Source: Tunturiibacter gelidiferens (GTDB taxonomy: Bacteria; Acidobacteriota; Terriglobia; Terriglobales; Acidobacteriaceae). From it: 64,000 nt of DNA. The position numbers were made by a program, and so were the translations under genes. The notes beneath the pieces were generated by a model that made no database searches, was not told the origin of the DNA, and worked only from the letters and a program-made list of their open reading frames with translations. Positions 27,639-37,133 of the stretch are shown piece after piece. The stretch lies in the NCBI RefSeq assembly GCF_013410115.1, contig NZ_JACCCV010000001.1, positions 2,604,001 through 2,668,000 on the forward strand. The letters run 5' to 3'. Position 1 is the stretch's first letter. Every line of letters starts with the position of its first letter.

Positions 27639-30600
27639 ATGATGACCGAACTGCATAGGATTCTTGAACGGAGCGCACGTTATTCGATTCTGCTCCTAAG
27701 CTTTTGTGCGCTTGTATGCTGCTGCTGCGCACGAAGCGCGATAGGTCAGGTGGATCAGGGAGCTATTACGGGGGTCGTACAAGATAGTTCAGGAGCGGCC
27801 GTTGCGGGCGCACGGGTCACGGTGACGAACGTCGACACTGGACTGGTGCTGGAGGGGTCAGCGAATAGCAGCGGTGTTTATGTCTTCTCTCCCTTGAAGA
27901 TTGGCAATTACATTGTGAGTGCCACGGCGAAGGGATTTCAGACGACTAAGCAGGAGAATCTTCACCTTGATGCGCAGCAGCGGTTGAACATTGTCATATC
28001 CCTCAAGCTTGGCTCGGTTTCCGAGGTTGTGACGGTAACCGAGGCGCCGCCTCTACTCGAGACGCAGACGAGCGGAGTCGCTCAGGTCATCAGCAGCGAG
28101 ACCATCAACAATACCCCTTTGAATGGTCGCAATTTCGTATATATCGCTCAATTGACTGCTGGCGTCGCCCCTCCACTCGGGAACACCCGAGGTTCGGGCA
28201 CGGGTGACTTCGTGGCGAACGGGCAGCGCGCGGAACAGAATAACTTCATCCTGGATGGAGTCGATAACAACACCAATCTTGTCGACTTTCTAAACGGATC
28301 GAGCTACATCATTCGACCTCCACCCGATGCTCTGTCGGAATTCAGCCTTCAGACGAGTAATTTCAGCGCGGAGTTTGGACATTCGGCCGGCGCGGTCCTA
28401 AGCGCGAGTATTAAGTCGGGTACGAATCAGATCCATGGAAGCGTCTGGGAGTATGTTCGCAACACAAGTTTGGACGCGAAGAACTGGAATGCGTTGACTA
28501 TCCCTCCGTACCACGAGAATCAATTCGGAGCTACGCTGGGCTTTCCAATTATAAAAAACCGACTCTTCTACTTTGGCGATACCGAGGCTAATCGCATCGC
28601 CTACAGCAATCCGGGTACATACAGTGTGCCTACGGCGCTTATGAGGCAAGGGAATTTCTCTGAACTGCTCAACGCGGGTCTTAACGGTCAGAGTGTTCAG
28701 CTCTATCAGCCGAATTCAGGCGGGGGCGCATCTAACAAGTTGTCGTGCAACGGCGAGAACAATGTTTTTTGTACCAACCAGATCAACACGGTTGCCCAAA
28801 ATATTCTTAAGCTTTATCCATTGCCAAATGCTAACGGTGGGAAGACATTCAACAATTACGTTGTCAATGTGCCCACCCACAACAACACGTTTCAGTGGGA
28901 CCAGCGGCTGGATTGGAACATCAGCGCAAAAGACCAGGCTTATGTTCGATACAGCTATGTGCATCAGATCGCTCAGAACGGCCTTCCGCTTGGCGATCCA
29001 CTGGACGGAAGCGGATACGGCGGTGAATACGACGTTAACCTAGCCCAGAACTTTGTAGGGAGCGAGACTCATATCTTCAGTTCGACTCTCACCAACGAGT
29101 TCCGATTCAGTTTCAATGCAGGCAGGTTCTCTTTCCTGCAGCCCAATGCGAATGTCGACCTGTCGCCTACTCTCGGCCTGGGGGGCATACCCTTCACGCC
29201 GAATGAAGGTGGGCTTCCATTGGGGATAGTCTACGGCATTGCCAACTGGGGCTCGCAGGGCACATCAAATGAATCACAGAACGTCTATCAGATACTGGAT
29301 AACGTATCGAAGACGCTGGGAAATCACTCATTGAAGGCCGGCGTTTCTTTCCAGGCCATCCGCTTCTTCTATCGGTATGCGCCTTCCAATCTTGGCAATT
29401 ATTACTTCACGGGTCTATATACGAGTGACCCCACGGTGAGTGCAACAACGGGTTCCGGCGTTGCAGACTTTCTCGCGGATCAGATGAACACCGGCGCGAT
29501 CTCGAGTGCACCGAATGTGAATGACGCCCAATGGTACGACTCAGTGTATTTTCAGGACGACTGGAAGGTGTCACCGCGGCTTACACTTAATTTGGGCGTA
29601 CGCTACGACTATTACGAGCCATTCAAAGAGAATTCGGGAAGTCAGGAAAATTTCATTCCCGACGTCAACTCGCTCGGAATTGGAACCGGCTCTGGCACCG
29701 TCATTTTCCCGAAGAAGATTCAAAACACGGTTGCTCTTGGTAGCGTCTTTCCGGGGATTTTGGCCAAGGATCATATCGGGATCCAGTACGTGGATAACGA
29801 ACGCCTGACAAGTGCACAGCTGAGTAACTTTGCGCCACGTGTGGGTGTAGCTTACCAACTGGATCCTCAAACGGTAGTTCGAGCCGCTTACGGGATCTTC
29901 TACGGAGGATTGGAGAGCAACGGCGGTACAAATATCGGCGATAACTTTCCCTTCCGTGGCCAGATCAACATCAACCCAAAATCCTGTTCTCTGGGGAATT
30001 GCCCCTCGAATGGGATCACTTTGGAGTCTGGAATGTCGGCTTACCTGGGCAATGGCATTTTGAATGCAGTCAGTAGTCCTGGTTTCCACGCTGTCGACAG
30101 CCAGATCAAGACGCCCTATACGATGAATTACAACTTGTCGTTTCAACGTCAGCTGACTCCCAATCTCGCGGCGACGATCAGTTACGTCGGCAATTCCTCA
30201 CGCCATCTGGGAACGTACGCCGACCCGAATGCAGTTCGCGCTCTCTATCCTGCGGGGACCAGCACTCAGCAATTCCAGCCGTTCCCGGATCTGGGTGGTA
30301 TAGGCACCATCCATTACGGTGGTGTAAGTACGTACAACTCGCTACAAGCTAAGGCTGAGAAACGAACGTCACATGGCCTGAGCTTTCTCGCCACATACAC
30401 TTGGGCTCATGCGATGGATGACACCGGCTCCGCTGGTGGCCTCTCAACCGGAATCGGCGATCGGCAAAGGGCTCTCATTCCGCTCATTGATGAATTGACG
30501 AACTCGGTCTACGACATTCGCAACCGCTTCACGTTGAACGGCAACTATATCTTTCCTTTCGGTAAAGGGCGTACCTATTTGAACCACTCTGAGTGGGTCG

Positions 30601-31166
30601 ACCTGATAGCGGGCGGATGGGCCTCGAGTCTGACGTGGGTGTCTCAGAGTGGGACCCCTTTCACGGTTGACGCGAACAACTCAGGAGCTGCTGGAGCGAC
30701 TGACAACAGGAGAGCGAACGTGGTGCGCGATGCATTCTCCACTGGGGGTTCGCCCGACCCATCGAATACTTCGCTAACACCTGCTGACTGCCCGACGTCG
30801 GTGAGAAATCGTACGAACTGGTACAACCCATGTGCCTTTGCCAACCCCCTGCCCGGTAACTTGATCACTGCACCGGTGACCGATACTGCGACTGCGATCG
30901 AGTATTTAGGGGGGAAGTCCAACCAGATCTACGGGCCTGGATACTATGGCGTAAATATGTCTCTCTTCAAAAACTTTACAACGTGGCGTGAACAGTACCT
31001 TCAGTTCCGTGCCGATGGTTTCAACGTGTTGAATCACCCTACGTTGGCTAATCCATCTACCTACAACATCAATTCCAATGGAGGCAATATAACGGGTCCA
31101 AAATCGTTCCAAAACAATACACCGGACGCCCGCTTCTTCCAGCTGTCATTGAAGTACGCCTTCTAG
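27639..31166 (+). CDS. Oar-like TonB-dependent receptor, galactoside locus
   Basis: 1175 residues from the ATG at 27639 (AAGGG upstream); an in-frame TTG at 27540 lies in the operator zone and is rejected. A hydrophobic signal (YSILLLSFCALVCCCC) precedes a carboxypeptidase-regulatory-like domain (GAITGVVQDSSGAAVAGARV), then a plug domain (NGRNFVYIAQLTAGV, LDGVDNNTN) and a long outer-membrane barrel ending in aromatic LKYAF. It should import a large oligosaccharide across the outer membrane using TonB. Two operators upstream tie it to the LacI regulon. It ends just before a strong hairpin. Confidence 0.9.
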   Translation: MMTELHRILERSARYSILLLSFCALVCCCCARSAIGQVDQGAITGVVQDSSGAAVAGARVTVTNVDTGLVLEGSANSSGVYVFSPLKIGNYIVSATAKGFQTTKQENLHLDAQQRLNIVISLKLGSVSEVVTVTEAPPLLETQTSGVAQVISSETINNTPLNGRNFVYIAQLTAGVAPPLGNTRGSGTGDFVANGQRAEQNNFILDGVDNNTNLVDFLNGSSYIIRPPPDALSEFSLQTSNFSAEFGHSAGAVLSASIKSGTNQIHGSVWEYVRNTSLDAKNWNALTIPPYHENQFGATLGFPIIKNRLFYFGDTEANRIAYSNPGTYSVPTALMRQGNFSELLNAGLNGQSVQLYQPNSGGGASNKLSCNGENNVFCTNQINTVAQNILKLYPLPNANGGKTFNNYVVNVPTHNNTFQWDQRLDWNISAKDQAYVRYSYVHQIAQNGLPLGDPLDGSGYGGEYDVNLAQNFVGSETHIFSSTLTNEFRFSFNAGRFSFLQPNANVDLSPTLGLGGIPFTPNEGGLPLGIVYGIANWGSQGTSNESQNVYQILDNVSKTLGNHSLKAGVSFQAIRFFYRYAPSNLGNYYFTGLYTSDPTVSATTGSGVADFLADQMNTGAISSAPNVNDAQWYDSVYFQDDWKVSPRLTLNLGVRYDYYEPFKENSGSQENFIPDVNSLGIGTGSGTVIFPKKIQNTVALGSVFPGILAKDHIGIQYVDNERLTSAQLSNFAPRVGVAYQLDPQTVVRAAYGIFYGGLESNGGTNIGDNFPFRGQININPKSCSLGNCPSNGITLESGMSAYLGNGILNAVSSPGFHAVDSQIKTPYTMNYNLSFQRQLTPNLAATISYVGNSSRHLGTYADPNAVRALYPAGTSTQQFQPFPDLGGIGTIHYGGVSTYNSLQAKAEKRTSHGLSFLATYTWAHAMDDTGSAGGLSTGIGDRQRALIPLIDELTNSVYDIRNRFTLNGNYIFPFGKGRTYLNHSEWVDLIAGGWASSLTWVSQSGTPFTVDANNSGAAGATDNRRANVVRDAFSTGGSPDPSNTSLTPADCPTSVRNRTNWYNPCAFANPLPGNLITAPVTDTATAIEYLGGKSNQIYGPGYYGVNMSLFKNFTTWREQYLQFRADGFNVLNHPTLANPSTYNINSNGGNITGPKSFQNNTPDARFFQLSLKYAF

Positions 31167-31204
31167 GCTCATTGCGGCGTGGCTCGTAAATCCAGTTTCC
31201 AAAC

Positions 31205-31239
31205 GGTGAATGAAGCTACAACTTGTAGCTTCATTCACC
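31205..31239. terminator. Long perfect hairpin after the TonB receptor
   Basis: A 15-bp perfect stem (31205-31219 with 31225-31239) around the loop AACTT, 38 bp after the receptor stop. Only a short T-poor tract follows, so it may terminate or protect the mRNA end. GH97 starts 22 bp later. Confidence 0.65.
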
Positions 31240-31261
31240 TTGATTCACCTCAACGACTGTA

Positions 31262-33325
31262 ATGCGATTGAGCTCGATACCTAAAGCGATCTCGTCTTTT
31301 CTGGAAAGGCTATTCCCTATGCGTCGGTGCTTGAGCGGGCCTCTCGTTTTGTCAGTTCTAATGTTGATTTGCAATCTTGAAGGATTTGCGGACCCAGACC
31401 CGGTTATTCTTTCTTCTCCCGATCAACAGCTCATCATTCGGTTCGCGACGGTTGCCGGAAACGAATCAAGTGGATCAGGTGGCAAGCTCGTTTACTCTGT
31501 AGACTTTCACGGAAAACACGTAATTGATGCATCCTCACTTGCTCTGGAACTGTCAGGCCAGCCTACTCTGGGAAGCAACATGGAGATCTCCGAAAGCACT
31601 CCCGCAAAGGGGAGTGATGACTACAACCTGATCGGAGGAAAGGTCAGCAACGTTCACGATCTATATAACAGTGTGCAATTGCGTGCCGTCGAAAGGAGCG
31701 AACCGAAGAGGTCGCTCGTGATTGAGGCGCGAGCCTATAACGATGGAATTGCTTTTCGGTATGTCCTACCTGAGCAAGACGCGATGAAGGACCTTCGTCT
31801 GAAACAGGAGGACACCGAGTTTCGCGTTAGTACCGATGCCACCACCTGGGCGCTTGCGCTCCCTAACTATCGCAGTAGTTATGAGAGCGAATACGTGAAG
31901 TTGCCCACTACAGCCTTTAGTAATCAGGGAGGGGTATCAAGTAGTTTTCTGATCGGCATGCCGTTGCTTATGCATCTGCCTGGTGTGGCCTGGGTAACGT
32001 TTACTGAGGCAGATCTTGAAGGCAATCCCGGGATGTACGTCACGAATCCTTCCGGAAATTGGGCAGGCCATTGGTTTGTCTCAAAACTCTCACCGCGGTT
32101 CGATGATCCAGGCTTAGCGCTCACAACGACCTTGCCACATCACTCTGCGTGGCGCGTTCTGCTGGTTGCGGACAAGCCTGGCAAGCTCATGGAGTCTAAT
32201 GTCATCTCGGACTTGAACCCACCGAGTCGAGTGCAGGATACGAGCTGGATTCACCCTGGAAAAGCATCCTGGAATTGGTGGGCGGGCGACATCGGACCGG
32301 ATGGAAAGTCGGCATATACTACGAAAAACATGGAGTACTACGTAGATTTTGCTGCACAGTCGGGCTTTCCTTACATGCTGCTCGACGCAGGTTGGGCCGA
32401 TGGGCGCGACATCACCAAGCAGCGCGGTAACGTCGATGTACCCGAATTGGTGCGCTACGCCGCGGCCAAGCAAGTCAAGGTTTGGATCTGGCTCTACTCC
32501 ACCTCGGTGATGGATCAAATGAAGGAAGCGTTCCCGCTTTTTGAGAGCTGGGGGGTTGCCGGCGTCAAGATCGATTTCATTAATCGCGACGATCAGGATG
32601 GAATAAAGTTCTACTATGACGTTGCTCGCGAAGCCGCGGAACATCACCTCATGGTGGACTTCCATGGAGCCAGCAAGCCCTGGGGCATCGAAAGAACCTA
32701 TCCGAACGTGCTTAGCTATGAAGCCGTCTTGGGAGCGGAGAACAACAAAGTAGGCAGACGCGATAGTCCCGTAGATCGAACCGTCTTTCCATTTACCCGC
32801 ATGGTTGCCGGTCCCTTGGATTACACACCTGGCGGGTTCACTAATGCCACAGAAGACGATTTTGTTGCCCGCGATCGGAGCCCTATGGTGATGGGCACTC
32901 GAGCGCAGCAGCTTGCGCTCTATGTCGTCTTCCAGACTCCATTTCAAATGGTGTCGGACCGACCTCAGGCTTACGCTGATCAGCCTGCTTTTCAGTTTAT
33001 TCGCGATGTTCCGACGCAATGGGACTCGATGTACGTTCTCAATGGCGAACCAGGAGAGTTCGTGACGATCGCTCGGAATCACGGGAACGAATGGTATCTC
33101 GGCAGCATTACCAACTGGACTCCACGCGACCTTCATGTGCCCCTAAACTTTCTCGGTAGCGGACGATACATCGCCGAGATCTATCAGGATGGGGCCGATG
33201 CAGGGGGTCATCCAGAGCATGTCACGATCAAAAAACAGATCGTGGACAGAACGGAGCAGCTGACCTTGCACTTGGCCGCGGGAGGAGGATGCGCGATTCG
33301 TTTCATTCCCAAGAGCAAGAAATAG
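31262..33325 (+). CDS. GH97 glycoside hydrolase, retaining-type (probable alpha-galactosidase)
   Basis: 687 residues; a signal peptide (PLVLSVLMLICNLEGFA) follows an ATG at 31262 or 31319. The N-terminal beta domain (GIAFRYVLPEQ) is followed by the barrel: SWNWWAGD, YMLLDAGWA, GVKIDFINRDDQ, VDFHGASKPWG, LSYEAVLGAE. In GH97 the Asp after VKI (here about 437) is the nucleophile of the retaining alpha-galactosidase branch, while inverting alpha-glucosidases such as SusB lack it; Glu near 487 is the candidate acid/base. So an alpha-galactosidase or beta-L-arabinopyranosidase is more likely than alpha-glucosidase. Secreted to periplasm or surface. Confidence 0.87.
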   Translation: MRLSSIPKAISSFLERLFPMRRCLSGPLVLSVLMLICNLEGFADPDPVILSSPDQQLIIRFATVAGNESSGSGGKLVYSVDFHGKHVIDASSLALELSGQPTLGSNMEISESTPAKGSDDYNLIGGKVSNVHDLYNSVQLRAVERSEPKRSLVIEARAYNDGIAFRYVLPEQDAMKDLRLKQEDTEFRVSTDATTWALALPNYRSSYESEYVKLPTTAFSNQGGVSSSFLIGMPLLMHLPGVAWVTFTEADLEGNPGMYVTNPSGNWAGHWFVSKLSPRFDDPGLALTTTLPHHSAWRVLLVADKPGKLMESNVISDLNPPSRVQDTSWIHPGKASWNWWAGDIGPDGKSAYTTKNMEYYVDFAAQSGFPYMLLDAGWADGRDITKQRGNVDVPELVRYAAAKQVKVWIWLYSTSVMDQMKEAFPLFESWGVAGVKIDFINRDDQDGIKFYYDVAREAAEHHLMVDFHGASKPWGIERTYPNVLSYEAVLGAENNKVGRRDSPVDRTVFPFTRMVAGPLDYTPGGFTNATEDDFVARDRSPMVMGTRAQQLALYVVFQTPFQMVSDRPQAYADQPAFQFIRDVPTQWDSMYVLNGEPGEFVTIARNHGNEWYLGSITNWTPRDLHVPLNFLGSGRYIAEIYQDGADAGGHPEHVTIKKQIVDRTEQLTLHLAAGGGCAIRFIPKSKK

Positions 33326-33364
33326 AGGGGCTGGTCCAGCGGAAATTCGGCGGCTTAGACGGGC

Positions 33365-34444
33365 CTAAGACTGCGACGTGTCCGTGAGGTCGTCCAAGCG
33401 GTCAGTGAAGAGAGGAAGGTTGCTGCGAAAAATAATATGCGGTGCGAGGCGGATCATAGGAGAGGCCTTTTTCTCTTCGAGAAGATAGGCGACGAGGCTT
33501 TCAAACGCAACCTTTCCTTGAGTGAAAGGACGTTGATAAAGCGTTGCGAGAATTTTGCCCGTCTCGATCAGAGGGACCAACTCTTGGAACAGATCGGTAG
33601 TGACGACTTGAATCTTCCCAAGCAGGCCTTCCTCTTCAAGCGCCTGGAGAACCGGAACACTGTTCGCTGTGCTGATATACAGGCCTTGCGGCTTCGTTTC
33701 ACCGCGGAGCAGAGCGATTGTTTGGCGATACGCTTCCTTGGGACGTTCATGCGACTCGACCGCCGGAAGCAAGCTGAGATGAGGAGCAAGCATGGCAAGA
33801 GTAGCCGCGAAGCCGCGAAGTTTGTCCGCGTGATCGAGAGTCGTGAGTTCGCCAGTGATGGTCGCCACATGCGCTTTCCGCGCGAGCTTATGAGCCAGAA
33901 GTTCCGCCGCCAACGCACCGCTGGTATAGGCGTGCGCAGAAACGAGACCGATCCGCTCGCTGGAGGGTGCATCGCTGGCGACACAGAGCATCGCGGTGCC
34001 ATGCGCGGTCAAGCGATTGATGATCGAATCAAGCTTCCTCGGATTTCCGGGGGTAAAGATGATGCCGTCGCATTTCTCCTTCAGCCTGCTCTCGAGCAAC
34101 TCGCCGTCTCCCTGTCCCAAACGCGGATACTCATGAAAGGTGACTTTGACGCGCATTCCGACGGTGGCTTCGGCGGCCGATCTTATCCCCGCGCGCAAAG
34201 GATCGAAGAAATGGGAGATCTGCTTGGGAAGAACGACTGCAATTTCGATCGTGCGGTTGAGCTTCAGCGCCTGCGCGGCAAGATTGGGTTTATAGCCCAA
34301 CTTCTCCGCCGTCTCAAGCACACGGGCCTTGGTCTTCAAACTGACGCCAGTACGGTTATGCAGGACTCGATCGACCGTGCCAATCGAGATCCCGAGTGCT
34401 CGAGCTATGTCTTTGATTCCGGCAGATCTGGGTGTGCTATTCAT
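33365..34444 (-). CDS. LacI-family transcriptional regulator
   Basis: About 359 residues from the ATG at 34444. The frame is open to 34507 and no start has a clear ribosome site; this one places the helix-turn-helix near the N-terminus. IKDIARALGISIGTVDRVLH is the DNA-binding domain, followed by the hinge ANLAAQALKLNRT-like region and a periplasmic-binding-type sensor (IAVVLPKQISHFFDPL, CDGIIFTPGN, VATITGELTTLDHADKLRGF). LacI proteins bind short palindromes as dimers; the TAACGTnnACGTTA sites upstream of GH27, DUF5107 and TonB genes are the obvious targets. The effector is probably galactose or a galactoside. It is divergent from GH95 by about 155 bp. Confidence 0.9.
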   Translation of the reverse strand: MNSTPRSAGIKDIARALGISIGTVDRVLHNRTGVSLKTKARVLETAEKLGYKPNLAAQALKLNRTIEIAVVLPKQISHFFDPLRAGIRSAAEATVGMRVKVTFHEYPRLGQGDGELLESRLKEKCDGIIFTPGNPRKLDSIINRLTAHGTAMLCVASDAPSSERIGLVSAHAYTSGALAAELLAHKLARKAHVATITGELTTLDHADKLRGFAATLAMLAPHLSLLPAVESHERPKEAYRQTIALLRGETKPQGLYISTANSVPVLQALEEEGLLGKIQVVTTDLFQELVPLIETGKILATLYQRPFTQGKVAFESLVAYLLEEKKASPMIRLAPHIIFRSNLPLFTDRLDDLTDTSQS

Positions 34445-34598
34445 CGGGTCAAAAGTTGTGCCACAAAGCACAAGACTCATGTTACGGTGGTTTCGCATCC
34501 GCCGCACAAGCCTTTTATTTTACTTTTATGCCGAGGCTGCCGAGACGTACGTGGTCAGTCAATCCCACAAACGATGAGAGGCATCGAATCTGCCGGTT

Positions 34599-36917
34599 TT
34601 GATCGAGCAGATGACCGTAGATATTGCCCTCTCCCAGCGGGCAGGGGCTTTAGTGGCTCTGCAGAGGGTGTCTGTGTCTCCTACTAGGCGGGAATTTGTT
34701 CGGGCCGGTCTGGCTCTCGCTGCCGTTCCGGTCAACGCACGCCTTGCACTCGGAGAGGAGGCGGGGGCTGACCAGGTTCTTTGGTACCGCGGCGAAGCGA
34801 GGCGTTGGCTCGAGGCCCTTCCTATAGGGAATGGAAGGATCGGCGGGATGGTCTACGGGGGCGTCACGAGGGAGCGGATCGCCTTAACTGAGTCAACGGT
34901 TTGGTCCGGCGCGCCAGGCGTATCCGATATCAATCCAGGAGGAGCGTCGCATCTCGATAAGATGCGCTCCCTCCTCTTTCAAGGAGATTATGTTCAGGCA
35001 CGAAAGCTCTGTGAAGAATGTCTTCTCAGTCACCCAACTTCATTTGGCACAAACCTACCGCTGCTCGATCTGGTTTTAGAATTGACTCATCGCGGTGACC
35101 CAAGCCAGTACCGGCGGACCCTCGATCTGGACGAGGGAGTTGCTCGTGTAGAGTATCGGGCCGACGGGAATCGCTTTACGCGAGAGGTGTTCTCTTCAAA
35201 TCCAGATGGTGTACTTGTCGTTAACCTGCGAAGCGATACCCCTGGGCATGTCAGCCTCAAAATGATCTTCGAGAGTATCAAATTACCAGGAAAGATCGTT
35301 CGGTCCGGATCTGACACTCTTATTTTTCGAGGACATGCATTCGAATCGATGCTCAGTGATGGGAAGCAGGGCGTTGAAGTGGAGTGCAGCGCCCGTCTAT
35401 TCCACGTGGGGGGAGTGATTACGAGCGGGGAAGAGCATCTGCAGATCAATAATGCAGATGCGGTGACGTTAATTGTCGCGATTGCCACCAGCTACGGTGG
35501 TCACGTTCCGGAGATGGACTGCGCTCAGGCATTACAAGGCACGACTTCAAAGAGTTACGCTGAGCTTCGTCGAAACCATATCGCGGACCATCAAACCCTG
35601 TTCCGTCGTGTTCAGATCGATCTCGGATCTCGAGCGGGAGCTAAAAGGATTCCAACCGACCAAAGGCGACGGTCGTTGGAGGCAGGAGTCAGTGATCCTG
35701 GATTGTGTGCGCTTTTCTTTCAGTACGGTCGTTACCTGACAATCGCCGGTTCGCGAGCGAATTCACCTCTTCCACTTGCATTGCAGGGAATCTGGAACGA
35801 TGGACTTGCTTCGAGTATGGGTTGGACCGACGACTTTCATTTGGACATCAATACCGAGCAAAATTATTGGCTAGCCGAGGTTGGCAACCTCACGGACTCA
35901 CAGCTTCCACTCTTCACTCTGATCGAGCAAATGATTGGTTCAGGCAGGCGCACTGCGCGGAGTCTCTACGGTGTGCGCGGGTGGATCAGCCATGTGGTCA
36001 CAAATCCGTGGGGCTATACGGCACCTGGCTGGGGGTTGGGATGGGGAATCTTCGTCACCTCTGGCATCTGGATATCGCTCCAGATGTGGGAGCACTTCCG
36101 TTTTACGCAGGATATAGAGTTCCTTCGCGAACGCGTGTATCCAGTATTGAAAGAGGCTGCTGAGTTCTTCATTGCATATATGGTGGAGCATCCGAAACAT
36201 GGATGGCTGGTCACTGGGCCATCCGACTCACCGGAGAATTGGTTTCGCACTACCTCTGGTGCCGAATGCAGCGAATCGATGGGACCTACGTGTGACCGTG
36301 TCCTCGTTTATGCGCTCTTTAGTATCTGTCTGGAAATTCAGGGGAGGCTCGCAATCGACTCTAGCTTCGGCAGCGAGCTTCGACGGGCGCGAGAGAAGCT
36401 TCCCCCATTCCAGATTGGGCGTCACGGCCAGTTGCAGGAATGGTTGGAGGACTTCGAAGAAGCTCAGCCGAATCATCGGCACACCTCACACCTAATCGCC
36501 CTCTATCCGGAGAATCAAATCTCCCCAGAAAAGACTCCTGAGCTCGCCAACGCTGCGCGCGTCACACTAAAGCGGCGTATCAATCAACCGGATTGGGAAG
36601 ATACAGAGTGGAGCCGCGCCAATCTCGTGAACTACTACGCCAGACTCTGGGATGGAGAGGCGGCGCACCGTCACTTGGTCGGCCTCATCGGCAAAGCGAC
36701 CGAGGACAATCTCTTAACTTACTCACGCGGTGGCGTTGCTGGCGCGACGCAAAATATCTTCGCGGTCGATGGCAATACCGCTGGAGCTGCCGGTCTTGCC
36801 GAGATGCTGCTGCAATCGCAGGGTGATTTCCTGCATCTTTTACCAGCCCTCCGGCAGCGTGGCCAGACGGGCGGTTCAGTGGACTTTGCGCTCGCGGTGG
36901 CTTTCAGGTGGACATGA
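34599..36917 (+). CDS. GH95 glycoside hydrolase (alpha-L-fucosidase/galactosidase), frame-shifted near its end
   Basis: 772 residues as read. A Tat-like signal (TRREFVRAGLALAAVPV) precedes GH95 motifs: LPIGNGRIGGMVYGGV, TESTVWSG, LPLALQGIWNDG (near 395), DFHLDINTEQNYW (near 415-427), WGLGWGIF, DSPENWF and NHRHTSHLIALYP. The family cleaves alpha-L-fucose or alpha-L-galactose side chains. After LLPAL the frame leaves the family pattern and stops at 36917, while the expected PAAWPDG...ARGGFQVDMSW continues in the next frame to 37102. Inserting one C near 36849 would restore it. Either the gene has lost its last domain or the base was missed. Substrate within the family is not resolved. Confidence 0.88.
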   Translation: MIEQMTVDIALSQRAGALVALQRVSVSPTRREFVRAGLALAAVPVNARLALGEEAGADQVLWYRGEARRWLEALPIGNGRIGGMVYGGVTRERIALTESTVWSGAPGVSDINPGGASHLDKMRSLLFQGDYVQARKLCEECLLSHPTSFGTNLPLLDLVLELTHRGDPSQYRRTLDLDEGVARVEYRADGNRFTREVFSSNPDGVLVVNLRSDTPGHVSLKMIFESIKLPGKIVRSGSDTLIFRGHAFESMLSDGKQGVEVECSARLFHVGGVITSGEEHLQINNADAVTLIVAIATSYGGHVPEMDCAQALQGTTSKSYAELRRNHIADHQTLFRRVQIDLGSRAGAKRIPTDQRRRSLEAGVSDPGLCALFFQYGRYLTIAGSRANSPLPLALQGIWNDGLASSMGWTDDFHLDINTEQNYWLAEVGNLTDSQLPLFTLIEQMIGSGRRTARSLYGVRGWISHVVTNPWGYTAPGWGLGWGIFVTSGIWISLQMWEHFRFTQDIEFLRERVYPVLKEAAEFFIAYMVEHPKHGWLVTGPSDSPENWFRTTSGAECSESMGPTCDRVLVYALFSICLEIQGRLAIDSSFGSELRRAREKLPPFQIGRHGQLQEWLEDFEEAQPNHRHTSHLIALYPENQISPEKTPELANAARVTLKRRINQPDWEDTEWSRANLVNYYARLWDGEAAHRHLVGLIGKATEDNLLTYSRGGVAGATQNIFAVDGNTAGAAGLAEMLLQSQGDFLHLLPALRQRGQTGGSVDFALAVAFRWT

Positions 36918-37102
36918 GCTGGGGTTCGAATCGACTGATCTCGGCGGCGATTTCGAGCAAACTCGGCGGGACTTGCAACGTCCGTTACGGAAGAACCGTA
37001 CTCTCGGTTCGTGTAGAACAAGGCCGTAGAGTGCGTTTGACGGATGTGTCCTTCCGAAATAAAGAGAGCATAGGAACACACGAACCGATAGTGTCTTTGT
37101 AA
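36850..37102 (+). other. Out-of-frame C-terminal domain of the GH95 protein
   Basis: In the alternative frame this stretch reads PAAWPDG, then GLCARGGFQVDMSWGS and a beta-rich tail ending in SL at 37102. This matches the C-terminal sandwich expected after LLPAL in GH95 enzymes. It has no start of its own, so it is the lost end of the upstream gene. It ends 31 bp before the GH36 start. Confidence 0.75.
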
Positions 37103-37133
37103 GCAACTGTTCGACAATCGGATGGAGCGACGA

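Noticed and set aside
33437-34687. Long plus-strand open frame opposite the LacI gene
   Set aside because: It is the antisense shadow of the LacI-family gene; its translation is Arg-rich and matches no family.
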